A stretch of DNA of 64,000 nt. Origin: Prauserella aidingensis. Its GTDB lineage: Bacteria > Actinomycetota > Actinomycetes > Mycobacteriales > Pseudonocardiaceae. The translations under genes and the position numbers were made by a program. Under the pieces are notes generated by a model that was given only the letters and a program-made list of their open reading frames with translations, had not been told where the DNA came from and searched no databases. This document shows, one piece after another, positions 1 to 8,113 of this stretch (its first letter is position 1; every line of letters starts with the position of its first letter). Location: positions 1 to 64,000 of the forward strand of contig NZ_JAMTCN010000010.1 of the NCBI RefSeq assembly GCF_024171865.1. The letters run 5' to 3'.

Positions 1-948
1 ACCGTGGACGCGTTGCTGGCGGAACGGCTGGTGGAGGCGCCGGAGACGGCGTGGCAGCCGGGGAACCTGGCCCAGCGGGCACGTCGGCTGGTGGAGAAGG
101 TCGACCCCGGCGGACAGGCCGAGCGTGCCCGCACGGCGCGTGCAGAACGCCGGGTCGAACTCACCCCGGGTGAGCACGTGATGTCCTCACTCGAAGCGCA
201 GCTACCCGCCGAGGTGGCGGCGGCCTGCTACTCCCGCGTCGACGGAATGGCGCGGTCGCTGCGCCGCAGCGGCGACGGCCGCACCCTCGACCAACTGCGC
301 GCCGACGTGACCGCAGACCTGCTGCTGGGACGCGACCCGGGCGTGGCGCCGTCGGAGGCCACAGCCATGGTGTACCTGCACGTGCCGGTCGACACGGCCC
401 TGACGATCTCCGACCAGGGATGCGAACTCGACGGCTACGGGCCCATCGCGGCCGCGGTTGCGCGGGAGATCATGACCAACTCCCGCAGCATCTGGCGGGC
501 CGTGCTGTGCGACCCCGGCACCGGCGAGCCGGTCGACCTGGGACGCACCCGGCGACGACCCAACGCGACAATCCGCGAGCTTGTGCGGGTGCGGGACCGG
601 GAATGCGTCATGCCCTGGTGCCACCGCCCCGCTCGGCACTGCGACCACGACCACGAACAACCCTGGGCCACCGACGGCGGTGGCGGCGCCACGTCGGTGG
701 CCAACGGCGGCCCACGCTGCCGACGCCACCACCGACTCAAACACCACCCTCGCTGGAACACCCACTACGACCCCATCCACGGCACCACCCGGATAACAAC
801 CCCACACGGGGCGACCTACACGGCACACCGCCACCCCGTCCTCACCCCGAAGTCGGGACGACGCCGGCCCACCGTTGTCGGCGTACTCGACCACCGGGTC
901 AGCGCGTCGAGTGGGCGCCGCCGTCGAGATGGAAGTTCTGACCGGTGA
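1..948 (+). CDS. DUF222/HNH endonuclease family protein, 3' part
   Basis: The gene is cut by the left edge of the window, so its start is not visible; the frame is open from base 1. The C-terminal half has a zinc-finger-like HNH core with the pattern CVMPWC followed by HCDHDH, then a second Cys/His patch (RCRRHHRLKHH). Upstream lies the helical region typical of DUF222. DUF222/HNH proteins occur in many copies in actinobacterial genomes. They are predicted metal-dependent DNA nucleases, and their biological role is largely unproved. The gene ends by overlapping the 3' end of a decayed SDR gene on the other strand. Family assignment is confident; the role is not. Confidence 0.8.
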   Translation, partial: TVDALLAERLVEAPETAWQPGNLAQRARRLVEKVDPGGQAERARTARAERRVELTPGEHVMSSLEAQLPAEVAAACYSRVDGMARSLRRSGDGRTLDQLRADVTADLLLGRDPGVAPSEATAMVYLHVPVDTALTISDQGCELDGYGPIAAAVAREIMTNSRSIWRAVLCDPGTGEPVDLGRTRRRPNATIRELVRVRDRECVMPWCHRPARHCDHDHEQPWATDGGGGATSVANGGPRCRRHHRLKHHPRWNTHYDPIHGTTRITTPHGATYTAHRHPVLTPKSGRRRPTVVGVLDHRVSASSGRRRRDGSSDR

Positions 949-1240
949 GATGCTCCGCGCGCGAGGAGAGCAGGAACTCGGTGAGCCCCACGACGTCCTC
1001 GGAAACTCCGGTCCTGCCGAGCATCGTGGCCGCGCGCAGCTCCTCCTCACGCTCAGGCGTCATCGTCCCGGCGAAGAACTCCGTGTCGGCGATGTAACCG
1101 GGTGAGATGCAGTTGACGCGGATGTCGCGCGGCCCAGCGCGGCGGCCAGCCCGAGTGCGTAGGAGGCAACCGCAGCCTTGGCCGGGCCGTAGAACCCCAC
1201 GCTCGCCGAGGCCGACGGCGTCACGCCGGCCGCGATCTCC
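899..1240 (-). pseudogene. SDR oxidoreductase remnant (C-terminal half, frameshifted)
   Basis: Read on the minus strand, this stretch encodes the end of a short-chain dehydrogenase. It shows a catalytic YGPAK motif (YxxxK), then after a frame change DIRVNCISPGY and finally HLTGQNFHLDGGAH before a TGA at 899-901. All three are classic SDR C-terminal motifs. The frame shifts by one base near 1131-1135, where the coding strand reads CTGGGCCGCG and CTGGGCCCGCG would restore the frame. The Rossmann half is absent: upstream the sequence runs straight into a MarR-type gene on the opposite strand. It is therefore both truncated and frameshifted. Confidence 0.75.
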
Positions 1241-1522
1241 CAGCGATTGACACGCGCGGAGCGTCAGGGCTGGGTGTCAAGAGAGCCTGGCGAGGACCGC
1301 AGCGTCGTCGTGCGCCTCACCGAATCGGGACGCCGGATCGTGGACGACACGGCAGGCGCGATCTTCGCCCACGAGGACGGGCTACTGGCCGTCCTCGACG
1401 AACACGAACGCGACACCCTGGCCGGTCTGCTCCACACACTGTGCCTGGCACACACCGGGGACGTGCCGGTCGACCACGTCGGCACGGGGAAACCGAACCC
1501 CGAGGCCGACGGGCACGCGTGA
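1202..1522 (+). pseudogene. MarR-family regulator, N-terminally truncated
   Basis: The reading frame gives GVTPAAISQRLTRAERQGW, then SREPGEDRSVVVRLTESGR. This is the recognition helix and beta-wing of a MarR winged-helix regulator, followed by the C-terminal dimerisation helix. An in-frame TAG at 1190-1192 closes the frame upstream, and the N-terminal dimerisation and first DNA-binding helices (about 50-60 residues) are missing. Translation could start only at a TTG at 1247 inside the recognition helix, so a working protein is unlikely. Its 5' end abuts or overlaps the broken SDR on the other strand, which suggests that one deletion removed the 5' parts of both genes. Confidence 0.65.
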
Positions 1523-1589
1523 CGATGGCAGCCGCAGCCGCCCGGGCAGCCCCAGACGGACCACGCGCCTCGCCGCGCGGGCTCCCAGC

Positions 1590-2003
1590 TCAGCGCGTGA
1601 TGCCGGCCAGGGCGCGGACCACGGCGATGCACTGATCCTCGACGTAGTCCATGCCCGCCTCGGCGGCGATGTCGCGCGCCTCCGCCGAGACAATGTCCTG
1701 CTGCAACCACAACGCCTTCGCGCCGATCTCCGCGGCCTGCCTGGCGACGCCCGCAGCCTCGGCGGAGGGGCGGAACACGTCGACGATGTCCACGGGCGCC
1801 GGGACGTCGGCCAGCGTGCGGTAGACCCGCTCCCCCAGCAGCACGTCGGCCGACGGGTGGACCGGAATCACGCGGAAGCCCGCCGACTGCATCGCCGCGG
1901 GCACCGAATGGGCCGACTTCGCCGGGTTCCGGCTCAGGCCCACCACGGCGATCGTCGTGGCCTCGGACAGCACCCGCTCGGCGGTCGCGGTGTCGGTCGT
2001 CAT
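1590..2003 (-). CDS. CoA-binding protein (YccU-like Rossmann fold)
   Basis: The 137-residue protein matches the single-domain CoA_binding_2 family. A Rossmann start (TIAVVGLSRNPAKSAHSV, about residues 17-34) is followed by PVHPSADVLLGERVYRTLADVP and the DIVDVFRPS and ALWLQQDIVS segments seen throughout the family. These proteins resemble the CoA-binding domain of succinyl-CoA synthetase and bind CoA in vitro; no firm cellular role is established. The length is full for the family and the start is an ATG. The gene stands alone between the MarR remnant and a ThDP enzyme read in the same direction. Confidence 0.85.
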   Translation of the reverse strand: MTTDTATAERVLSEATTIAVVGLSRNPAKSAHSVPAAMQSAGFRVIPVHPSADVLLGERVYRTLADVPAPVDIVDVFRPSAEAAGVARQAAEIGAKALWLQQDIVSAEARDIAAEAGMDYVEDQCIAVVRALAGITR

Positions 2004-2087
2004 GCCGCCCAGCCTACGTGGCCGCCCACCGGACGGCCGCCGACGACCGCACGCGGTGCGATGTCACCGTTCCCGCGCGAGGCGTCG

Positions 2088-3731
2088 TCAGCGGCGGTAC
2101 CAGCGAGGCGACGTGTTCAACGGCGGGCTGAGTTCGGCGGCCACGACGAGCAGGTTCGGCTCCTCCGAGCGTGTGAACTCGCGCAGCCGCCTCCGGAACG
2201 CGCGGCCGAACCCGTCGACCCGGTCGGCGTCGACACCGAACGACTTGGCCAGTCCGACGAAGTCCGGCGTCACGAGGTCGACACCCTCGTGCGGCAGGCC
2301 GCCGCGCGTCTGGTCGTAGCGGAGCATGCCGTAGCCGCTGTCGTCGACCACGACCACCGTGAGCGGCAGGGCCTCCTGGATCGCCGTGGCGAGCTCGCCG
2401 ACGCCGTACAGGAAGCCGCCGTCGCCCGTCACGCACACTGCGCGGCCACCGCCCGCCGCCGCGACTCCGAGCGAGGCGGGAAACCCGAAGCCGAGCGTGC
2501 CCCAGCCCATCGGATAGGCCAGCTTGCGCGGCGCCGCGACGCGGTAGAAGCCGCCGATCCAGTACCCGGCGACGCACATGTCCGAGACCAGCACCGCGTC
2601 GTCGGGCAGCGTCTCGGACAGTGCGGTCAGCAGCTCCGCGGCCTGTGGTTCCTCCCTGCGGATGCGCCTGCGCACGCGGGTCTCGATGTCGTCGAGTCTG
2701 CGCGACAGTTCGGGCAGACCCGCCCGCCGCGGCATGCCCAGCGCCAGGTTCTCGGTGACCTCGCGGGCGTCGCCGGTCAGTTGGAGATCCGGCGGGTAGT
2801 TCTTGGCGGCGTCGCCCGCGTCGACGTTGATGGAGATGAGCGTCGGCGGCTTCGGCATGCGCCAGTTCTGCGTCATCATGCCGTCGAAGTCGGTGCCGAC
2901 GGCGAGCACGACGTCGGCCTCGTCCCACAGCGCGCCGACCTCGGGCGTGTGCACGGGGTTCGACGCGCGGCACGGATGGTCCGGCGGCACGATGCCCCGC
3001 GCGGCGTACGTCGTGATGATGGGTGCGGCCAGGGTTTCGGCCAGCTCCCCGAGCGCGTCACCCGCACCCGCACGCAACGCGCCACCACCCGCCCAGATGA
3101 CCGGCCGTCGGGCCGTGCTCAGCAACTCCCGTGCCTGCAACAGGTCGGCGACGTCGACGCGGTGGATCACCTCCGTCGACTCCGCGGGCAACGGATCGGC
3201 CGCCTCCGCGGTGAGGAAGTCCGCGGGAATGCCGACGTACACGGGGCCGCTCTGCGGCCTGCGCGCGAGCCGGCCTGCCCTGCGGATCACGCGCGCGACG
3301 TCGTCGGGCGACTCCGCGGTCAGCGCCGCCTTCGTCACCGGGGCGAACATCGCGGCCTGGTCGGACATCTCGTGCAGCGCCCCGCGCACCACGCCCGGGC
3401 GGCGCAGGGCGGACGGCACGTCGGTGGCGATCACGACCACCGGGGACGCGGACGCCTGCGCCTCACCGACCGCCGCGAGAGTGTTGGCCGCGCCGGGGCC
3501 GGTCGTCACGACCGCCACGCCGAGCCTGCCCGTGGCGCGGGCGTAACCGTCCGCGGCGAACGCGGCCGACTGCTCGTGGCGAACGCCGATCAGCCGGATC
3601 CCCCGCTGTGACAACGCATTCCACGCGGGCAGGTTGTGCACTCCGGGCAGCCCGAACGCGCGATCGACCTCGAGCTCGCGCAGTGCGTCCGCGAGCCGTT
3701 CGCCTCCCGTGCATCCTCCGGTCGCTGCCAC
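2088..3731 (-). CDS. Thiamine diphosphate enzyme, acetolactate synthase-like
   Basis: This 547-residue protein has the three-domain layout of the ThDP decarboxylase/synthase superfamily. The N-terminal pyrimidine-binding domain carries the activating Glu in VRHEQSAAFAADGYAR (E53). A central FAD/Rossmann-like domain follows, then the C-terminal diphosphate-binding domain with GDGG at residue 436. The metal-binding motif ends in DDSGYG where the family usually has Asn-Asn, a conservative change. The usual substrates are pyruvate or other 2-oxo acids; the actual one cannot be told from sequence. It is one of three such enzymes in the window (see 18833 and 55394) and is the most acetolactate-synthase-like, but no ilvN-type regulatory subunit is adjacent. 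Confidence 0.8.
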   Translation of the reverse strand: MAATGGCTGGERLADALRELEVDRAFGLPGVHNLPAWNALSQRGIRLIGVRHEQSAAFAADGYARATGRLGVAVVTTGPGAANTLAAVGEAQASASPVVVIATDVPSALRRPGVVRGALHEMSDQAAMFAPVTKAALTAESPDDVARVIRRAGRLARRPQSGPVYVGIPADFLTAEAADPLPAESTEVIHRVDVADLLQARELLSTARRPVIWAGGGALRAGAGDALGELAETLAAPIITTYAARGIVPPDHPCRASNPVHTPEVGALWDEADVVLAVGTDFDGMMTQNWRMPKPPTLISINVDAGDAAKNYPPDLQLTGDAREVTENLALGMPRRAGLPELSRRLDDIETRVRRRIRREEPQAAELLTALSETLPDDAVLVSDMCVAGYWIGGFYRVAAPRKLAYPMGWGTLGFGFPASLGVAAAGGGRAVCVTGDGGFLYGVGELATAIQEALPLTVVVVDDSGYGMLRYDQTRGGLPHEGVDLVTPDFVGLAKSFGVDADRVDGFGRAFRRRLREFTRSEEPNLLVVAAELSPPLNTSPRWYRR

Positions 3732-3753
3732 GCCGAGAGGATACGAGTAGGCC

Positions 3754-4755
3754 TCACGACACCGAGGTGACGGCCTCCTGCGGGGGCGGTGGTGGCGGAG
3801 GCGTACCGTTGCCGAACGGCCGTCCGCCCAGTTCCTCCCTGCCGTGCGGCGTCCACCAGCCGGACAGGTCCGGACCCTTCGGCACGATCCGCGTCGGGTT
3901 CACCTGCTCGTGCACCTGGTAGTAGTGCCGTTTGATGTGGTCGAAGTCGACGGTGTCGCCGAAGCCGGGCGTCTGGAACAGATCCCGCGCGTAGGCCCAC
4001 AGCACCGGCAGCTCGGTGAGCTTGTGGCGGTTGCACTTGAAATGCCCGTGGTAGACGGCGTCGAACCGCACCAACGTGGTGAACAGGCGGATGTCGGCCT
4101 CGGTGATCGTGTCGCCCACGAGGTAGCGCTGCCGCGAGAGCCGGTCCGACAGTGCGTCGAGCCGCGCGAACAGCCGGTCGTAGGCGTCCTCGTAGGCCGC
4201 CTGCTTCGTGGCGAACCCGGCCTCGTAGACGGCTGCGTTGACGTCCCGGTGCACGTCGGCGTTGACGGCGTCGATCTCGTCACGCAACGCCTCCGGATAC
4301 AGCTCGGGCGCGCCGTCGCGCTGCAGCGCCGTCCACTGGGTGTCGAGGTCGAGTGTGAGCTGCGGGTAGTCGTTGGTGACGAGTTTCCCGCTCGCCGCGT
4401 CGACGATCGCCGGCACGCTGATCCCGCCGTCGTAGGCGGGGTCGGCCTTCTCGTACGCCTCGTACAGGAATCCGATGCCGAGCACCGGATCGACACCGCC
4501 CGGATCGAGCGTGAATCGCCAACTGCGGGAGTCCTGGATCGGATCGGCCACGGCCAGCGACAGGACGTTCTCCAGCCCCAGCAGCCTGCGCACCACCAGC
4601 GCCCTGCTCGCCCACGGGCACGCGCGACTGACGACCAGTCGGTAGCGGCCCGCCTCGACGGGCCAGCCGTCGCGGCCGTCGGCGGTGATACGGGCGGTGA
4701 ACGCACTGGGCGCGCGGTGGAACTCCCCGGTCTCCGGGTCCGTCGGGATGGTCAT
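3754..4755 (-). CDS. Glutathionyl-hydroquinone reductase-like (ECM4/YqjG family)
   Basis: The 333-residue protein has the ACPWASRALVVRRLLGLE signature (Cys46-Pro-Trp) of the Xi-class/ECM4 glutathione S-transferase family. It also carries the family's NDYPQLTLDLDTQW region and an all-alpha C-terminal domain with the TITEADIRLFTTLVRFDAVY block. Known members reduce glutathionylated hydroquinones through the active-site Cys. Actinomycetes make mycothiol rather than glutathione, so the thiol partner here is probably different; that is inference. It ends 22 bp from the ThDP gene read in the same direction and is divergent from the WS/DGAT gene. The C-terminus is a Gly/Pro-rich tail. Confidence 0.85.
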   Translation of the reverse strand: MTIPTDPETGEFHRAPSAFTARITADGRDGWPVEAGRYRLVVSRACPWASRALVVRRLLGLENVLSLAVADPIQDSRSWRFTLDPGGVDPVLGIGFLYEAYEKADPAYDGGISVPAIVDAASGKLVTNDYPQLTLDLDTQWTALQRDGAPELYPEALRDEIDAVNADVHRDVNAAVYEAGFATKQAAYEDAYDRLFARLDALSDRLSRQRYLVGDTITEADIRLFTTLVRFDAVYHGHFKCNRHKLTELPVLWAYARDLFQTPGFGDTVDFDHIKRHYYQVHEQVNPTRIVPKGPDLSGWWTPHGREELGGRPFGNGTPPPPPPPQEAVTSVS

Positions 4756-4957
4756 GCCCCGACGCTAGTCCGTACCCGCCCACCGCCGCACGGCACGGGC
4801 ACGGTGAGTGTGCACCGGCCCGTTCCGGGTGTGCGGCACCCGGTGGAAACGCCGATCTCCGGAGCCGTCGGTATGGCCACGGTACGGACATCGGTGCGTA
4901 CACTCCTGCCACCGCACGCTCCGGGCGGCGGTCCCCGACCCGTGGGAGGTGACACCG

Positions 4958-6328
4958 ATGTCGCTGATGCCCGTGACCGACTCGATGTTTCTCGCGATCG
5001 AGTCTCGCGAACACCCCATGCACGTGGGCGGCCTGCAGCTGTTCACGCCGCCCGACGACGCCGGCCCCGAGTACCTGCGCGAGATCCGCGAAACGCTGCT
5101 CCAGCGCACCACGGTGCGGGAGGTCTTCCAGCAGCGGCTGCGCAGACCGGTCAACACCGCGGGTTACCTGGCGTGGCAGCGCGATCCCCACCTGGACCTC
5201 GACTACCACTTCCGCCACTCGGCGCTGCCCGGCCCCGGCCGCATCCGCGAACTGCTCGAACTCACGTCCCGCTGGCACAGCACCCTGCTCGACCGGCACC
5301 GCCCGCTGTGGGAGGTGCATCTCGTCGAAGGGCTCGCCGACGGCCGATTCGCCGTGTACAGCAAGATCCACCACGCGGCGATGGACGGCGTGGCCGCATT
5401 GCGTCAGGTGACCGGCGTGCTGTCCGACGATCCGGACGACCGCTCCTGCCCGCCGCCGTGGGGCAAGCGCGAGTCACGGCCGCGCACGCCACGCACGGCC
5501 CCGGACCCCATGGACGTGCTGCGGACGGCCACCGGAACAGCGCGGCAGCTCGCGGGTGTCCCCGCCGCGGCACTGTCGGTCGCCAAGGAGGCCTTCCGCG
5601 AACGCACCCTCACCCTGCCGCTCGAAGCGCCGCGGACGATGTTCAACGTGCCGGTCGGCGGTGCGCGGCGGTTCGCCGCCCAGTCGTGGCCGTTGGAACG
5701 AATCCGGACGGTCGCCTCGGCCGCGGGCGTGACGCGCAACGACGTCGTGCTCGCCATGTGCGGCGGCGCCCTGCGGGAGTACCTGATCGAACGGCACGCG
5801 CTGCCCACCGCACCGTTGACGGCGATGGTGCCGGTGTCGATGCGGTCTCCACGTGACGCAGGCGAGTCCTCCGGCAACCAGATCGGCGCGCTGCTGGCGA
5901 ACCTCGGCACCGACCTGCAGGACGCCGACGAACGACTGGAGACCGTGGCACGGTCCACGGCCGACGCCAAACGTGTGTTCCGCGACCTCACCCCGCTGCA
6001 GGCGTTGCTGCTGTCGGCACTGAACGTGGCTCCGCTGGCGGCGAGCCCCGTACCGGGGATCGCCGGGAACACGCGTCCGCCGTTCAACCTGGTGATCTCG
6101 AACGTGCCGGGACCACGTAAGCAGATGTACTGGAACGGGGCGCGCCTCGACGGCATCTACCCCGCGTCGGTGCTGCTCGACGGGCAGGCGCTGAACATCA
6201 CGCTGACCACCTCCGGAGACGACCTCGACGTCGGCATCACCGGCTGCCGCCGCAGCGTTCCGCACCTGCAACGCCTGCTGACACACCTCGACGCGGCGTT
6301 GACGGACCTGGAGAAGGCGACCCGCTGA
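4958..6328 (+). CDS. Wax ester synthase/diacylglycerol acyltransferase (WS/DGAT)
   Basis: The start is the ATG in GTGGGAGGTGACACCGATG, preceded by a clear GGGAGG site; it gives 456 residues. The protein carries the WS/DGAT catalytic motif HHAAMDG (His138, His139, Asp143, Gly144), the N-terminal PMHVGGLQLF segment and the C-terminal NLVISNVPGPRKQMYWNGARL block. These enzymes transfer acyl groups from acyl-CoA to diacylglycerol or fatty alcohols and make storage triacylglycerol or wax ester. In actinomycetes they sit on lipid inclusions and the inner membrane surface. The gene stands alone and ends before a long hairpin shared with the convergent aldo/keto reductase gene. Confidence 0.92.
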   Translation: MSLMPVTDSMFLAIESREHPMHVGGLQLFTPPDDAGPEYLREIRETLLQRTTVREVFQQRLRRPVNTAGYLAWQRDPHLDLDYHFRHSALPGPGRIRELLELTSRWHSTLLDRHRPLWEVHLVEGLADGRFAVYSKIHHAAMDGVAALRQVTGVLSDDPDDRSCPPPWGKRESRPRTPRTAPDPMDVLRTATGTARQLAGVPAAALSVAKEAFRERTLTLPLEAPRTMFNVPVGGARRFAAQSWPLERIRTVASAAGVTRNDVVLAMCGGALREYLIERHALPTAPLTAMVPVSMRSPRDAGESSGNQIGALLANLGTDLQDADERLETVARSTADAKRVFRDLTPLQALLLSALNVAPLAASPVPGIAGNTRPPFNLVISNVPGPRKQMYWNGARLDGIYPASVLLDGQALNITLTTSGDDLDVGITGCRRSVPHLQRLLTHLDAALTDLEKATR

Positions 6329-6386
6329 GCCCGAACCCCGGCCACCCACAGTAACCGAACCGGCCGGCCCCTCGCGGTACGCAAGT

Positions 6387-6439
6387 GCCCCCAAGGGCAC
6401 CTTGGTCGCATTGAACGCCACCAAAGTGCCCTTGGGGGC
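6387..6439. terminator. Long inverted repeat between convergent genes
   Basis: A perfect 14-bp arm (GCCCCCAAGGGCAC, 6387-6400) pairs with GTGCCCTTGGGGGC (6426-6439). After one mismatch the stem gains five more pairs (TTGGT/ACCAA) around a loop of about 13 nt. It lies in the convergent gap between WS/DGAT and the aldo/keto reductase and could end transcription from both sides. There is no U-tract, as is common in actinomycetes. The sequence also has the look of a dispersed palindromic element. Confidence 0.6.
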
Positions 6440-6481
6440 GGACGCCCACCGGTGCGCGGCCGCGTCCCCGACCACGGAGCG

Positions 6482-7456
6482 TCAGGCGATGCCTTCCGGG
6501 CTGGCGCCGGTCACCGGGACACCGGCCGCGGTGATGCGGTCGATCTCCGCGAGGTCGTCGGCGGTCAGTTCGAGGTCCGCCGCGCCGACACTGTCGGCGA
6601 TGTTGCGGGCCCGGCGCGCGCCGACGATCGCCACGTGCACGCCCGGCTGCGCCAGCGTCCAGGCGATCGCGAGCTGGCTGACGCTCGCGTTCTTGCCCGC
6701 CGCGAACTCCTTCAGCTCCTCGACCACCGCCACGTTCCGCCGCAGATTCTCGCCCTGGAACGCCGACGACTGCGAGCGCCAGTCCGACGCCTCGAACGTG
6801 GCGTCGGCCGTCAGCGCCCCGGTCAGCAGGCCACTGCCCAGCGCGCTGTAGACAAGCACGCCGATGTCGTGTTCCCGCGCGTACGGCAACGGGTCCGTCT
6901 CGATGTCCCGGCGCAGCAGGTGGTACGGCGGCTGCAGCGTCTCCACCGGCCGGGTCCGGTCGAACGCCGCGAGCTGTTCGCTGTCGTAATTGGACACTCC
7001 CGCGTGGCGGATCTTGCCCTCGTCGACCAGCTCCTGCAGCGCCGACGCCGTCTCCTCGGCCGGAGTCCGCTCGTCGGGCCAGTGCACCTGGTACAGGTCG
7101 ATGTGGTCGACACCGAGGTGCCGCAGGCTCTGCTCGACGCCGCTGCGCAGGAACTCCCGCGTCGCCTTCCGCGGCCGGTCGGTGCCCGGGTCGATCCCGC
7201 CCTTCGTCGCGATGACGACGCTGTCGCGGTCGCGGTCCAGGTCCGGCCGCAGCGCCCTGCCGAGCAGTTCCTCCGACGCACCGAACCCGTACGCCTGCGC
7301 CGTGTCGAAGAACGTCACACCCAGCTCGCGTGCCTGCCGGATGGCGTCGATCGCGGCGTCGGCGTCGAACGAACCCCAGTCGCCGCCGATCTGCCACGTC
7401 CCGAAGCAGATCCGCGAGACGTCGAGACCGCTCCTGCCCAAAGTGACCGTCTGCAT
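6482..7456 (-). CDS. Aldo/keto reductase
   Basis: The frame extends further upstream, but family alignment places the start at the ATG of MQTVTLGRSGLDVSRICFGTW, giving 324 residues of a TIM-barrel NADPH-dependent aldo/keto reductase. The catalytic tetrad is visible: Asp in FFDTAQAYGFGASEELLG with Tyr nearby, Lys in VVIATKGG, and His in IDLYQVHWPD. The closest subgroup by sequence feel is the AKR11/YghZ-type general stress reductases. The substrate is unknown. The gene is divergent from the ArsR gene (139 bp apart) and convergent with WS/DGAT. Confidence 0.9.
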   Translation of the reverse strand: MQTVTLGRSGLDVSRICFGTWQIGGDWGSFDADAAIDAIRQARELGVTFFDTAQAYGFGASEELLGRALRPDLDRDRDSVVIATKGGIDPGTDRPRKATREFLRSGVEQSLRHLGVDHIDLYQVHWPDERTPAEETASALQELVDEGKIRHAGVSNYDSEQLAAFDRTRPVETLQPPYHLLRRDIETDPLPYAREHDIGVLVYSALGSGLLTGALTADATFEASDWRSQSSAFQGENLRRNVAVVEELKEFAAGKNASVSQLAIAWTLAQPGVHVAIVGARRARNIADSVGAADLELTADDLAEIDRITAAGVPVTGASPEGIA

Positions 7457-7594
7457 GCCACCAGGATTACCCCGCGAGCAGTGCTCACGCACCGTGAGGT
7501 CCTCCACCCCGGTGAACGGGAATACGGGCGGCACCCTCCGACCCCAAAAGAGCTGTTTGACTGTTGTTGTCGGGCGCGCGGAGACTCAGGCCCC

Positions 7595-8113
7595 GTGACC
7601 GACGACGACAGCCTCGACCGCCTGCGGGTCCTCGCCCACCCACTCCGCATGCGTCTGCTCTCACTGCTCACCGGCTCGGCGATGAGCTCGGCCGAAGCCG
7701 CCAGGGAACTGGGTGAGAAGCAGGCGAACGTCAGCTATCACCTGCGCAGGTTGCACGCCGCGGGGCTGCTCGAGCCCGCGGGCGACGTGGTGATCCGCGG
7801 CGGCCGGGCCAAGCGCTACCGCCACGACCCGGCGAGCGCGGGTCCGTTCCTCGACCGCGAGCCGGAGGAGGAACGGGTCCTGCTCGGCGCCCTCGCCGAC
7901 GAGCTCCGCCGCAGGTCCTCCCAGCGGGAGCAGGGAGCCGGGTACTCGACCACCGACGCCGAGGTGTGGGTGGACGACCGTGTCTGGCGGCGTGCCCGCG
8001 CGCTGGCCGGCGAGCTCGGCGATCTGCTGCACATGCACGCCAAGGCTCCCCGCACCCCTGGCACCCACCGGGTCAGCGCCACGGTCGCGTTGTTCCGGAT
8101 GCGGCAGCGATGA
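7595..8113 (+). CDS. ArsR-family winged-helix regulator
   Basis: The GTG at 7595 starts a 172-residue protein. An HTH_20/ArsR fold opens it (LDRLRVLAHPLRMRLLSLLTG, then SSAEAARELGEKQANVSYHLRRLHAAGLLE as recognition helix, and a GGRAKRYRHDP wing), followed by a helical C-terminal half. No metal-binding ELCVCDL-type cysteines are present, so it belongs to the non-metal ArsR-like group. Its stop overlaps the ATG of the downstream MFS exporter (ATGA at 8110-8113). It most likely controls that transporter and itself. The inducer cannot be read from the sequence. Confidence 0.88.
   Translation: MTDDDSLDRLRVLAHPLRMRLLSLLTGSAMSSAEAARELGEKQANVSYHLRRLHAAGLLEPAGDVVIRGGRAKRYRHDPASAGPFLDREPEEERVLLGALADELRRRSSQREQGAGYSTTDAEVWVDDRVWRRARALAGELGDLLHMHAKAPRTPGTHRVSATVALFRMRQR

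Noticed and set aside
1857-3611. Open frame of over 580 codons on the plus strand, antisense to the ThDP enzyme
   Set aside because: It shows no domain or motif, and its composition is that of the reverse strand of a high-GC gene. The minus-strand frame has clear ThDP motifs.
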